64,000 nucleotides of DNA from Moniliella sp. 'wahieum' (Eukaryota; Basidiomycota; Moniliellomycetes; Moniliellales; Moniliellaceae): the NCBI GenBank assembly GCA_003971905.1, contig RSEE01000063.1, forward strand, positions 310,001-374,000, written 5' to 3'. The notes below the pieces were generated by a model, which was not told the DNA's origin, made no database searches, and saw only the letters and a list, made by a program, of their open reading frames with translations. The position numbers and the translations under genes were made by a program. Shown one piece after another: positions 22,841 through 33,802 of this stretch. Position 1 is the first letter of the stretch; each line of letters opens with the position of its first letter.

Positions 22841-23573
22841 GACAGTCCGCAGCCTTGCTGGCAGGCTGGTGGCAAGGGTAGCCACAGATATTTTCACTAG
22901 GCTGGCGGCTAGGGCGGTGGCTAGGGTGGTGGCTAGGGTGGTGGCTAGGGCGGTGGCTAGGGTGCCACGATGCTATCAGATCAGGCAGTGGATTATCTTT
23001 AAAAGCATGCATTGCCATGGTTGTTTAGACACAGAGACGTAGAGGAGCGCCAAGGCAACGGCAGGTTGTTCGAGGAGCCTCAGGACGGCGGCAACCACAG
23101 AAGCTTTGCCTTCGTCGTTTAATCGCAGACCAAAAACATCATGGGGACACGGAGATGATAGGGATCGAAGGGCAAAGATACAAGAGCCTTACAACTTGCG
23201 GCGTGGGGACGAAGCGTCATCGCGTTCGAGAGGGAGAATGAGTCCCGCAACCATACGGCGAACGATGATCTGTGTGCAAGCCTGTATATGTTCCGTGGTC
23301 GTTTCCTCAGCACTTGAGCGCCTTCTCCGATCATCCTGCTTAAAGGTGTTGTCAGTATATGGGCGGATAAGGACAAAGCGCAGGTACTGACCTGGCCGGG
23401 GAAACCGTCGCCGTCGACCGTCCGCTGGAAGCGCCCCCGTCGTTGATCTTCAACTCGCCTTCGGGAGGTATGACCGGCATCTTGGCGCAAATGATATCAG
23501 GCAAGGCTGTGCCGCCAGGCGTGGCCGACTCAGTTCCGGTGGCTGCGCACAGGCCAGTCAGGACGGCAGGCAT
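22821..23573 (-). CDS. Divergent minus-strand accessory gene of transposon copy 1, unknown function
   Basis: Read from ATG 23,573-23,571 (MPAVLTGLCAATGTESATPG). An intron at about 23,343-23,394 has GTCAGTACC donor and TACTGAC branch point. The next exon encodes ETTTEHIQACTQIIVRRMVA, then ASVVAAVLRLLEQPAVALAL (with LYVSVSK), then a Pro-Ser-His repeat tail (HPSHHPSH...). The same reading exists at 57,779-58,470 in copy 2, with conservative changes (QACT to LACT, SAEE to SVEE), which supports coding. Single-base shifts occur near 23,190 and 23,010. The helical LLEQPAVALALLYVS stretch vaguely recalls a cyclin-like helix, but I would not assign a family. It lies head to head with the transposase-like frame. 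Confidence 0.55.
22898..22964 (-). repeat. 12-bp tandem repeat inside transposon, encodes His/Arg-Pro-Ser-His units on minus strand
   Basis: Units of the form GGTGGCTAGGGT on plus, about five copies. On the minus strand they read as tetrapeptides HPSH/RPSH within an open frame. Copy 2 has the same array at 57,800-57,866 in the same frame with different His/Arg choices. Confidence 0.85.
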
Positions 23574-23979
23574 CACAGCATGGGGGGCGTGGACGTACCG
23601 AGGTCGGGCGCGTGCACGGCAGGGGGGCGTCAGTGGGCGGCGATAGCAGCACACGTATTCATGGTGATTAGTACAAGCCGTGCACACGGCAACACAGCTC
23701 TGGTAGTAGTGTGTGGCCAACGAGAGAAGAGAGGCTGTGGTGGTGGCGGTGGGGTGGTAGTCGAGAGGCAAGCGCATCGGCGCAGCTGCGTGCGGTTATA
23801 GGCGCAACCACCGGTGGCCCACCGGTGGTCCACCCGCATGGCGCCAGTGTTGCCCCCCCACGCCACCGCCCACCTGCAGCCTGAGCGTTTAGTATATATA
23901 TAGATTTTTTTAAGCTACGCACTTGAGATAGTCGTGACAGCAGCTATATACAGCACGATACTCCAGTCCAACCGTCTCG

Positions 23980-26900
23980 TTGCGAGAGAAGACCGCATTC
24001 GCACAAGTCGCGTTCCAGAGTGAAGGGAAATTGCCTCTCTTTACTCGCTCAACAAAACTAAAAGGCAATCGAGACGGTGTGCCAGCCTCGTGTGTATCGA
24101 GCAGTTTGTATCAGGAGACGATATACATTGGGTCCTTCGCGGGCGAGACCGCATTTTCCACCTCATACATGTCCTCGAACTCGTCCATCCGCTCCAAGAT
24201 GTCACAGTATCCCAATCCCTGGTCTCTCAGGGCGATTGTCCAGGCCCTCAAGGACGGGTTCATTGAAGAACCACACAAGGGACGATGGGATCTGATCGGC
24301 ACAAGGACTCAGCCGATGGTCATGCTCAATAAGCATCCACGCGATCTGGCCATTCACATGTACCTTGGCGAATCTGTTCACCTGGTCAGCATTTCGCGCC
24401 TATCTTTCCCGTCTTGTGGCAACACGACGCTGATAGCGACTCGTGGCACGGGATCGGAATCGACCTGGTCCAAGACGAGACGTCCAACCTGCGTGAAGTA
24501 CACCGGCAACAGGACACGCGCCTTCATTCTTACTCAGTTGGACATAACCAAGTTGCGCCTCTAACGACTATACCATTAGTAAGTTTTCTTGCTCTTCACG
24601 CAGCGGCAATTCTTGTCGGGTTGACTGATGACTTCCACATCCTGGTACGACACAGGAACAAGGGACGGTGAGGAAATTGGGAAGAGCGTCAATCCCCTTC
24701 GAGCCAAGGCCTGTGGCCGAGCTCTGGTCCGTCTCCAGCTAGTGGGCTGGGCTGATGGTTTTGCAGACAATGTGTCCAATCGGCCAAGCTCTCTGAACAG
24801 CATGCTGCTGGGCAACATGCACGTTTCACGGTCGCAGTCTAGATGGGCAAGGAACCTTTTCCTCTTTGCATCGGAAACGGCCAAGTCTCCTCCCGTTGTG
24901 TGAGCAGTTGGTAAAACAGCTAGAACCCTAAGTGAGTATCGCAATCTAAGCCAAGTTGCCTTTGAAGTCGCCGTGATTCCTGGGCAAAAGCAGCATGCTA
25001 ACGTCTTTTTCGAACTTGCAGGCAGTATCACGAAGACCTCATCCCTGTCTGGGATTCGACCACCGAGGGATGGATCCTTGTACAGCCCGTGCTGCGGATG
25101 ATAAAGGGCGACAACGTGGCCGCGAACGAGATGGCTTCCATTATGGGCATGACTGCCCACGTGTGCTGCCGTTTTTGCGATGGCGGACGGCAACGGGGAA
25201 CGAATACGTTGGCGGAGAACGTGGCTGACTGTCTTGTGCGTATACGACACCACTGGTGTTACTGCTGTGCATCAAAATGGGACTGAATATAACCGGCGGA
25301 TACATCAAGACGGAAAAGGCGATCTACGTTCAAGTGTCGAAACTAGGCGCGAAGTCGATCACCAATAACTCGACATGGTCGTCAAGAACGACGGCCGTGT
25401 CGACGATCGGGCGAGCCAGACCGGGGTTAACGACAAAAGTATATGAAAGACGTATCCTTTATCCTGTTCAAGTCCCGCAAGACTCTGGAGGACTCAGCCG
25501 GGGCGACGAATGGCAAGAAGCGGAAGAGGCTGCTTTCCAATTTGGACTCCGGCGTTCGTGAGCTGCTGGATGAGTTCAAGAACAACGGCTAAGTGTTCAA
25601 CCCCTTTTGACTGTCCACGAATGGCAGGGGTGCTCGAGTTTCTCGGTCGGCAAGAGCCTGGCGATCGACGTCATGCACACAGTTCTCCTTGGGCGAGTCA
25701 AGGCCTCGGTCGAGCTGCTGACGGACTCGAACTTCGATAAGGGGCCCTCGCTAGCGCTGTGGCTGGATTCGTTCAACTCGTGGGGCATGGAATCGGTGGG
25801 TCGACGGCTCAATGGCACTAAAGTGGTTCACAGCATGCGCTCAGTCATCACGGGGGTTGACTGCAAGATATTATGCCAGACTCTCCCTCTGGTGCTGCCC
25901 AAGTTGGTGGCCACTCTGCGGTTGGACTCCGCCAAGCCCGGCGTCACGGAAATGGCGAGACAGAGACTTCTGAGCAAGATTGAGAGGCTGGAGAATGTCC
26001 GCAAGTGCATTGTGGCCGCCGCACGCATTAAGTGGCTTTGCTACATCGATAGCTTCGCATTTCAAGACCGAGCTACATATGGCGTACATCTGAAACTGCT
26101 AGCTCTCCTAGGCCCGTGATCATCTTCGCTAGTCCAAGTTCACAACTTACATTCTGCCCCGTACAGATGTGCCCACAGGAACTGCTTGACAAGGCGGTGA
26201 TTCACATTTTCATGGCCATCGCTGCCATCGACCCGGCCATGCTCGTTCGTCGCCCCAAGTTCCACCTTCTGAGTCACCTCTCCCAGCAGGCGCTGTTGTG
26301 GGGTCCTCTCAAGAACGCTGACACACAGCGTGAGGAGGAGTTTGTCCGCGTCATGCGCAATGCGGTAATATTTACGAACCGCAAAGATATATGCTGCGAC
26401 TTGAACTACAAGGTAGCAGCCCAGGAGAACCTGCAAAACCTGCTATGTGGAGGGCGGGCAATCGACATGCCGCGTGCAAAACTCGTGTCCCGCGATACAA
26501 CCCCTGACGATGAAGGGGAGGATGTGACACAGGGTCTGCCCGGTGGGAACACCAAGAAATTGTCCGCAGAGGTCTGGATCGGCAGGGGCCGAGCAGCTTT
26601 GCAATTGAATGGTACACCGCCTCAAGCTGGCACGACGATTCAGCTCTTGGGCCAAGGGCTCGGCAGTGTGTGGCAAGTCCCTCCCGCACCCGGTACCGGC
26701 CGCAACAGCCCTTCCAGCGCTGGATCGTGTCCGGCTTCGATCCAGACTGTGGCTAAGGCCAAAGTCATATCGGTGCACGACAAGGTTGGGCTTCCTGAAC
26801 CAATGACAGCAGAGCGGCGTTCTGCCACTGGGCCGGTCGAAGATATTGTCGACATGCCGTTGGTCCGCGTACAGCATGGCCAGCTTTGTGCTAGGGGGGA

Positions 26901-27527
26901 CTGGGTGCTTGTTGCCCAACAGGATATTGGTGAGTCCTCCCACCCCGCCATGCCCAGAATCCTGATACGCCGCCCTTCTCCATTGGCGGATAGAACATTG
27001 CCGCCCAACGGCCTAATATGGTTGCTGTGCACCGGCGGGCCAATCCGACTCGCGAGGGGGGGTCGGGAGCAGCGAGGACTGGTTCCAACCTTGTGCTCCC
27101 TGTGCTTTGGGTCAATGTCGCTTTGGCTCGCATCATGCCTATCGACTCGGCATATGACATGCGAGGCCTTGAGCTACCGCGCGCGTCCGCCCGACAGATA
27201 CATTCCGGCTTTGCAGATCCACACATCTTTGGTTCGCTTAACGTCCAGCACAATTGCGTGAAGGCAAGTGCCGGGTTGTCCCCAACAGCATTACGGATAC
27301 AACCACTGGCTTGACGTTCGATGGGGTCCAGCACAACAACTTGTCTGGGATGTCGGCGGAACAGCGCTATACGTGCTCAACCACTTTGTCAACTCTTTCT
27401 CTCCCCACACCGATATATTCTGCGACTTGCGGACTTGGCTTTTGCCCAGGACTGGGCGGTCGAGGGCGAGAATGTCCCTTCTGCCGACGATGTTTTGGAG
27501 GCAGTACAATCCGTAATGAATGTTTAG
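23980..27527 (+). pseudogene. Degraded large transposase-like gene, transposon copy 1
   Basis: Long plus-strand coding trace with many frame breaks. Left part: IRSKMSQYPNPWSLRAIVQA (about 24,190), LIGTRTQPMVMLNKHPRDLA, and WDSTTEGWILVQPVLRMIKG with DNVAANEMASIMGM (about 25,050-25,150), then HVCCRFCDGG, a Cys/His cluster. Middle: VHEWQGCSSFSVGKSLAIDV with MHTVLLGRVK (about 25,610-25,700) and RRPKFHLLSHLSQQALLWGP (about 26,250). Right: FNVQHNCVKAKC-like and the terminal ADDVLEAVQSVMNV, ending at 27,527. The GDN.MA, IDVMHTVLLG and PKFHLL blocks match the large DDE-type transposase-like proteins common in Agaricomycetes (Plavaka/Tnp2-like), though the subfamily is tentative. Copy 2 at 58,863-62,411 breaks at partly different places, so some breaks are private errors or mutations. 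Confidence 0.75.
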
Positions 27528-27978
27528 ATATTTCCCGAATGGCTACTAATGATGGTAGTCACCACTGTTGATGTATACTCTACACCATCAGTCTATCACA
27601 GTTGCTAGCGACTTGGCTGAAAACGAACACAGCACATGGGCTGCCCAAAGATTGCCAAATTGCTGCGGGAGGCTTAGGCTCCAATGGTGCAACGGCCAAT
27701 TCCTACTATTGGCTGGAGAAACCTCAGGTTCAATTCGTGGGTGGGCCATCTTTTTAAGATGTCTCGAGGCTGACCGCCGTTCACAATATTGTGATTAGAA
27801 TAGCGGGCAAGGTTGTGACGAGCTTTATAGGCAGCAATCTAGGGACAACTTCGCTGGGCGGCCTTGCCGCAGTGTGGTCCAAGAGGTTGGGGCTAGCTGT
27901 GTTGGCGAGGCGGCTGTGACAAGGTTGTGCCCCTCAAATCTAAAGACAAGCTTGTGGTGTGGCCGGCAAGGTTCTGGG

Positions 27979-28000
27979 CTAGAAATTTCGATTAGCTATG
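27979..28000 (-). repeat. Right terminal inverted repeat of transposon copy 1
   Basis: Exact inverted match of the left end; identical to 62,852-62,873 in copy 2. Confidence 0.95.
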
Positions 28001-28768
28001 TACCCAAGCCCCGATGTACTCCCTTGCCTAACCCTCCCAATGTACTGTCTCCACCCGGCTTTCATATCTGTACTTCGGGCAGGCTGATAGTGTCGTGTGG
28101 CATAGCCCCAACTCAGAATTTGTCTTGACACTCTTCCTCGTGATATCTCCATCTCATCCTATGCGGGAGGACACAACCCCCGCCCCCCCAAACTTTAATT
28201 TGCGTTCACATTTTCCCTTCAGCGTGAATGCCATTCAAGGTTTTCAGTTATACATATACAATATGGCCTCTACTGTCGGAACAAGCTGAATGCTACAAGA
28301 ACGCAATTGCAAATACCACGGACGTACCCAATAGCCCTTCTTCTATGAAAAGGGACTCTCGGGATGTGGTTCATTCCAAGAGAGGAGCCCGCCAAGGGCA
28401 GAACATAAAAGTAAGAATCGGATTACGCAGTGTGGAAGGGATGTGATATGTCAGATCTACTAACGCACTGGTCTGTTACCTCTTCCAGGTTACTATGGCG
28501 ACGCGAGGACACTATATGCCGCCAGCATGGCGAACAAGATGGTGTTTGAGCGCTGGAAAGAATCAACTGCCAACAACGAGTCCCATTGGATATGTGGGTG
28601 AAGTTCACCGCTCTCAAATGTCTCTGCCACGCTATCATTCTTATCCTCACTCTTTTATGCGCGAAGGCGCTCTCTCTGCTCCATATAGTACCGTCAACTG
28701 TGTATATAAGGCCCTATCCTTCTCATAGCCTCTTATACCTCTTCTCAGAACCATATATGTTGTCTGTG

Positions 28769-28970
28769 ATCATCCGGCTCCCAGTCGGTAGGCCAGGCTC
28801 GCCTCGGTTCCATCGGCTTCCACGCTGCGGGTATCGTCCCAATGCAGCACTTTCCCTCTTCCCTGCATTCTCCCCTGTGTGCCTCACTAGCCTTGTGCCT
28901 AGTCTGACCTCCTATATAGATGCATCTGCACACTAACTCAAATTTGGCTCCAATCCCCTCATCCTTCTGT
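28769..28970 (+). repeat. LTR-like repeat, uninterrupted copy
   Basis: Matches 38,596-39,050 (GATCATCCGGCTC, CCATCGGCTTCCAC, GGGTATCGTCCCA, TTGTGCCTAGTC, TTGGCTCCAATCC) but lacks the 205-bp insertion of that copy, so it shows the empty site near 28,906-28,914. A TATA-like run (TGTATATAAGGCCC) lies just upstream at about 28,701. Element ends are not resolved. Confidence 0.7.
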
Positions 28971-30403
28971 CCATACGATTCCCTAGGCCGACATCATATC
29001 CTATTCCCCCACCTCATTTGGCAACACGCGCTATATCCAGCTTGGAAGCAATGGCGAGCACCAGAGTGCGTGATCTGCGGCCAGTGGACTCCCCTGATTT
29101 CCTGATTGGTGCCAACAAAAACAGCACAGGTCGGATGAGCAGCAGGTAGACAGTTTGTGCAGCATTTCTTTGTCTTTACTGCGGCCTTTTAATAAGCTCC
29201 ATAAATATGGTGATACAACTACAGCATATAATGCATCCTGCGCGGTAGAAGATGTGTATACTTTTGGTTTTTTGTCTCTGATGGTTTTTGAGAGAATGTG
29301 GTCTCTATACTATGCTATAATAGCTTTTGCAGTTGGTCTCTATGTTACTGACAGTACTACTACTGTTACGCCGACTACCCTGTATCATGTGTCACAGGTG
29401 AAGACGGGCTGGTAAGGCCAGCGGAACCTATGTGTGCACTTCGCCTTCCGAATCCCGTCCCCAAGTTGGTTATGGGGTCAGAATCGATCTGATCCGACCT
29501 CAGCTGTGAGGCCTGTCCGCTCCCCAACAATAGAGCACGCTCCCAGATTATTCAACTCAACCCTATCTTGGCTGGCAAGCCCGCCAGCAAAATTACCATA
29601 GTCTACGTATCCTCTCGACAATAGTCGCCTCTTCGCGGTGGTCACCCAATTGTCAGTATTTTCCTTTGCGACGATAATCGTACCGTTCCGTTTACTATAT
29701 ACCTCTATAGGATTCCCATGCCGCAACCGCACTCCCTGTTTTCTCCTGTCCTCCTCTATTGCGTTGTTTTCTTTTTAGTCCTTGTCTGTTAACAAATGTT
29801 CGCCTGTTTCCACCCCACGGTCCATTGGCGTCTCCTTCTACTCTCCTCGCCGATTGATCAACCCAGTACAGACAATTCTTTCTCTTTTAGTTGCTTCTCC
29901 GCTTCCCATTCTCGTCCTCCAGCTCCCGTCTTCAGCACTCCCGTCCCTCAGGCAACGCACAGTTCGCGTGTGCCTTCAGGTGCCACTCGAAGCCCAGCTC
30001 AGTTCACCGCGAGCGATCCCGTTTCCAGTCACGCCTCCTCCAGTCCCAGTCCTGAGCCTTGATACAGCTCCAGCAGTGTTTGTCTCCACTTCCCATCCCC
30101 GTCCCTGAGCTCGAAGGCTTCAGACACGCTACTGCCGCCCAAGCCGGTGCTACGCAGCCTTGTTAACTTGCAGCCGCCTCAGCAATACGCCGAGAGGCTC
30201 TCCTTTTTGTCCCTCCCTCTCGGAACCACCAATCAGCCCAAACGCGTAACTACCGGAGTCAACCATAGGACCTCCAAGATATTGTACCCCTTAACCTCCG
30301 TGACACACAACACAGTGTGGAAACCCGATTCAAATAGTGCAGCGTCTCCGCGAAGACATCATCACCAATTGAGTTGACTCCACCACTATCTCTATTCTGT
30401 AAC

Positions 30404-30466
30404 CATATCATTGACCGAGCTTAAGGCTGGGACAAAGAAACGCTGAGCCTAAACCGACCAATTCAT
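30404..30466 (-). repeat. 205-bp repeat family, partial copy B
   Basis: Reverse-oriented fragment from CATATCATTGAC through GAGCTTAAGGCTGGGACA to AAACCGACC, matching the 3' part of the family. It lies next to copy C in the opposite orientation. Confidence 0.8.
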
Positions 30467-30554
30467 CGATCATCCGGCGTCTGTTGCTTGTTAGCGCCAA
30501 CCCCGCTTAAGGAGCCAGCAGGGTAATCGCCAGGAGATTATATCTTGCTCGGAT

Positions 30555-30760
30555 GTCTACCACGTTCATCCGTGTCCACACGCGCTTCCTAGGGTACGGG
30601 ACCGGATGGCGACCACCGGAGGGGTCCTGGTATCGTGGCGATCCCCCTGGTTCTTTAATCTTGGTGGCGCTTCCAAGTAACCCCCGCAAGATGAACGGTT
30701 CGGTTTATCAAACGTAGCGTTCCCCCTGTCTCAACGCCAAGCTCTGTCAATGAAATGGAT
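30555..30760 (+). repeat. 205-bp repeat family, near full-length copy C
   Basis: Runs from CACGTTCATCCGTGTCCACA through GGGTACGGGACCGGATGGCGA, CCCCCTGGTTC, CCCCCGCAAGATGAACGGTT and TAGCGTTCCCCCTGTC to GCTCTGTCAATGA. It is the mirror-orientation match of the whole 38,768-38,972 insertion. Confidence 0.85.
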
Positions 30761-31063
30761 GCAAAGAGACTTTACGTCATGCTTACCTATTTGTTTGCGC
30801 CAGGTGGAGTTCCCATCCCACCTCCGCGCGCTCAGCCATGCGTGTGGGTGATGAAATTCGGCCTCTCCAGCGTGGAACGGTGACCAAGGTGGCGACGGTG
30901 GAACGATGGAACGGATGGTTGCCGTGGCGACGGTGGCCCAGCACCCAAACCGGGCCGTAGGCCCGCTGGTCCCCTAGTACCAGATGATCGATGAGCGCTC
31001 AGGCTGAGCACCATACAAAGCAACAACTTTTTTTGGGAAGTGCGGAATGAATAATGAGGGAAG

Positions 31064-31150
31064 GCTAGTAACTAGTAACTAGTGACTAGTGACTAGTGAC
31101 TAGTGACTAGTGACTAGTGACTAGTGACTAGTGACTAGTGACTAGTGACT
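31064..31150 (+). repeat. Longest heptamer array, unit TGACTAG (about 10 copies)
   Basis: Perfect 7-bp tandem array of TGACTAG from 31,083 to 31,150. It is preceded by two units with TAA instead of TGA (TAACTAG). CTAG is one of the palindromic tetramers of the class. Confidence 0.97.
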
Positions 31151-31617
31151 GCCTCTACATGTTCGCCCACATCAACGTTCAACAGTCTTAGGAAATCCTA
31201 GCCTCGGCAACCCGCGTTCTTATTCGCTCACAGTCTGTATGTCATTCAGGGTGTGTGCGCCCAGCATGCCCTCCATATGATGAAGAGTATGAGGCCGTCG
31301 GGTTAGGCTGAGGCGCCGAGGGGCCTGACATAGGCTTCAGCTTCAGCTTCAACACCTGAAGCCTGAAATTTGAAAGGGGACACGCTCGATTAATGTGGGT
31401 CATGTGGGTCAATTTCCGACACGCTCAAAAGTTGGTGTCGCATGCCACACATGTGATCTACGGCGACCCCGTATGTGTGCCTGAGGAAGGGGTTGTCGGG
31501 AACTAATGCATGTGCGACCTCATGTAACCGTAACCGGTAACCAACCGACTGTAAATATGCACAAACATATCATTAAATCAAATTAATCATTGTTCTCCCA
31601 CCGGAGCATCCCCATTT

Positions 31618-31641
31618 TCAGATCTGAGATCTGAGATCTGA
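31618..31641 (+). repeat. 7-bp array, unit TGAGATC
   Basis: TCA then three GATC-TGA units at exact 7-bp spacing. A TCA version (TCAGATC) lies at 45,818-45,843. Confidence 0.95.
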
Positions 31642-32440
31642 CAGCTTTACAAGCATGAGATGCATGATTATAGTATGAAGAGCCACAAAAGGTCATCGAG
31701 TGCGAGCTCTCTCGGTATTATCAGGACTTCACACATCATGTGCATCATGCATCACCGGTAACCAGTGGTTACTATACCTTGCTTGTACGTGAATCCGTCA
31801 ATCGCGACTGCCCTCTCCGACGTTCCGCACGTCAAGTTTCAAGCTTCAAGCTCTTCAAGTCTGCAGCACCGTTAATAAGCGACTGTGCTGGTTTTTGGTT
31901 ACCGGCGGTTAATACCCGTTTGACAAGCTAGTACTACTCTACTTGACGGTAACGCGGTAACCGGTAACGCCCGGTAACCGGTAACGCGTAACGTGTACTA
32001 CTTGCATGCTATACCAACAGTAGATGGCATCTATATCCTCGATCATGTCGATCATGCATCATGCATCATGCATTATGCCAATGATGCATGATATGTTGTT
32101 GTTGACAATATCGCATTGTACCTGTCACACATGTCACTCACTCATTTTATCAACGTGTCGGAGATGTCGTGCCTCCTTCTGTCCCTCGAAATGTAAGAAG
32201 CGCCCGTTCAAACGTTCATGACGTTCATGCATCATGATGCATGACATGTGACATGATGACAGGAACCGGGGGATACTCTCAATACTTTGGTACTCGATAC
32301 TCTCGTAGTACTCAGTGGGTTCTGCGGAATACTTGATACTCAGTCCGAGTGCTGAACGTACCCAACGGAACGTTCAACGCGCTCAACGACGTCAACGTTC
32401 AACATGCTCAACAGCGTTTATCATTTAATGTTCAAAACGT

Positions 32441-32480
32441 TGAAGTTGAACGTTGAAGCTTGAAGCTTGAAGCTTGAAGT
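32441..32480 (+). repeat. Mixed heptamer array (ACGT then AGCT)
   Basis: TGA-AGT-TGA-ACGT-TGA followed by three AGCT-TGA units. The spacer and phase continue across a change of tetramer. The reverse-complement TCA-AGCT array is at about 32,648-32,685. Confidence 0.95.
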
Positions 32481-33802
32481 TCAACCGCAGAGTCCGGTCG
32501 AAAGCTATACTATTACTCGTGTCAATCTATCTGTAGTCAGTATACTTACGAGTCACTCTAGTCACTAGCTAGTCAGTGCTGAGACTGTCGTCACGCGTCA
32601 GTACTCAGTGCAAGCTCCAAGTTCTTCAACAAGCTTCAAGTTCTCCAAGCTTCAAGCTTCAAGCTTCAAGCTCTTCAAGCTTCAGTATTCGGTACCAATA
32701 TCAGTGCGGAGGCGCTGAGTACTACTAAGTACTCAGTGAGTACTAAGATATAGTATGAACTTTGAACGTGAACTTGCATCCTTTTAAGTACTCTGTTCTG
32801 TTGCATTAGGGTTATGGTGCTTGGACCATATAGTACAGGATCTATCTAGAACTTATATTAAACCCTCAAAGACGTGCACAGTGTGCAAGTCACATCTGGG
32901 AGCATATGAGCGTGAGCGCTGCATGTGACACACATGTGGGCAATGTGAGCCATGTGAGCAATGTGAGCGCTGAGCGCGCGCTGCGGCTGAGCCCGCTGCA
33001 CAGTCACTTGTCACTAGTCCGTAATCACCACAGTGATCACTAGTCACTACAGCCACAACCATTTTGGTTGTGATTGAGTGGGTATTATGATTGTGGGTAT
33101 TCTATTGATGGCCTTGCGCGTTCCAATGGACCGCTGCGTGCATCTGCATCAACGTCAGCTAGGCGCCGAAGCGCGAAGCTTTGAAGTGACTAGTGACTAG
33201 TGACTACATTGGAACACAAGTGCTTCAAGCTTGAAGCCGTGCTGGGCGCTTCTGCGGCCTTTGCTTCCTAGCTGAGGCCCTGAAGCCTGAGAAGCAGGCG
33301 CTCAAGCGCTCAGGCCTGAGCCTCAGGGGGAAACAAGGTTGCGCTTGGTCACGCTCCTCTTAGAGGGACTGTGACATGTGAACGTTGAACACCGAACATC
33401 GGCAGTGCACCTGAGGCCTTGAGGCTTGACGCTGATAGTGATTGACACTTCGGTGACTTTCACAATCAGTGTATGTGTAGCCACCCGGGTGGAGTCCTTT
33501 CGAGCCCCAGTGTGTGTGGCAACTAGATTCCGCCTCAAGCTTCAAGAGTGGAACGACGGGCAACTCGAATTCTTCTTGCCTGCCACCACCTCGCCAACGC
33601 TAGTGCCCTTGCTTTTCAAGTTCCCTCGGTTCTCGACGCCGCCAAGCTGCGTCGCCACTGAACGCATCGCACCCGTTCGTGCTTTACACACGCCAGCACA
33701 ATCGTCGCACACCCGCACGGCTCTTTTTCTTCGCATAATCCGACACTATCGATACCACACTTCTTCTGCGCCTCCTTTCACCCGGGATTACATTCCTTGC
33801 TC

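Larger units (their letters stand above)
22620..28000. mobile_element. DNA transposon copy 1 (5,381 bp, TIR-bounded, TA-flanked)
   Basis: The element starts CATAGCTAATCG and ends CGATTAGCTATG, with perfect 22-bp terminal inverted repeats at 22,620-22,641 and 27,979-28,000. TA flanks both ends (22,618-22,619; 28,001-28,002), consistent with a TA target duplication. A subterminal motif GTCACAACGTTGCC (22,641) recurs inverted as GGCAAGGTTGTGAC (27,806). Inside are a minus-strand frame on the left and a long degraded plus-strand transposase-like frame. A second copy with the same ends lies at 57,545-62,873. The two are nearly identical over most of their length and differ largely by 1-3 base indels, so transposition was recent. 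Superfamily is unassigned; Plavaka/CACTA-like elements of Agaricomycetes are the nearest idea. Confidence 0.9.
28001..33802. other. Gene-poor interval: retroelement remnants, then dense heptamer-repeat DNA
   Basis: 28,001-30,500 contains degraded, TE-like sequence, including an LTR-like segment (28,769-28,970) and low-complexity Ser/Pro-rich frames around 29,790-30,380 that resemble degraded retroelement gag leader sequence but have no diagnostic motif. Two copies of the 205-bp repeat family follow (30,404 and 30,555). From 31,060 to 33,440 the DNA is dominated by TGA/TCA heptamer arrays, the densest block in the window. 33,440-33,802 is the upstream region of the RNA-binding-protein gene. 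Confidence 0.6.

Noticed and set aside
29782-30377. Possible retroelement gag start (Ser/Pro-rich)
   Set aside because: No zinc knuckle, protease or reverse transcriptase follows; kept only as repeat-like sequence in the interval description.
31060-33440. CRISPR-like direct repeats
   Set aside because: Units are 7 bp with no unique spacers of 25-40 bp, and the window is eukaryotic.
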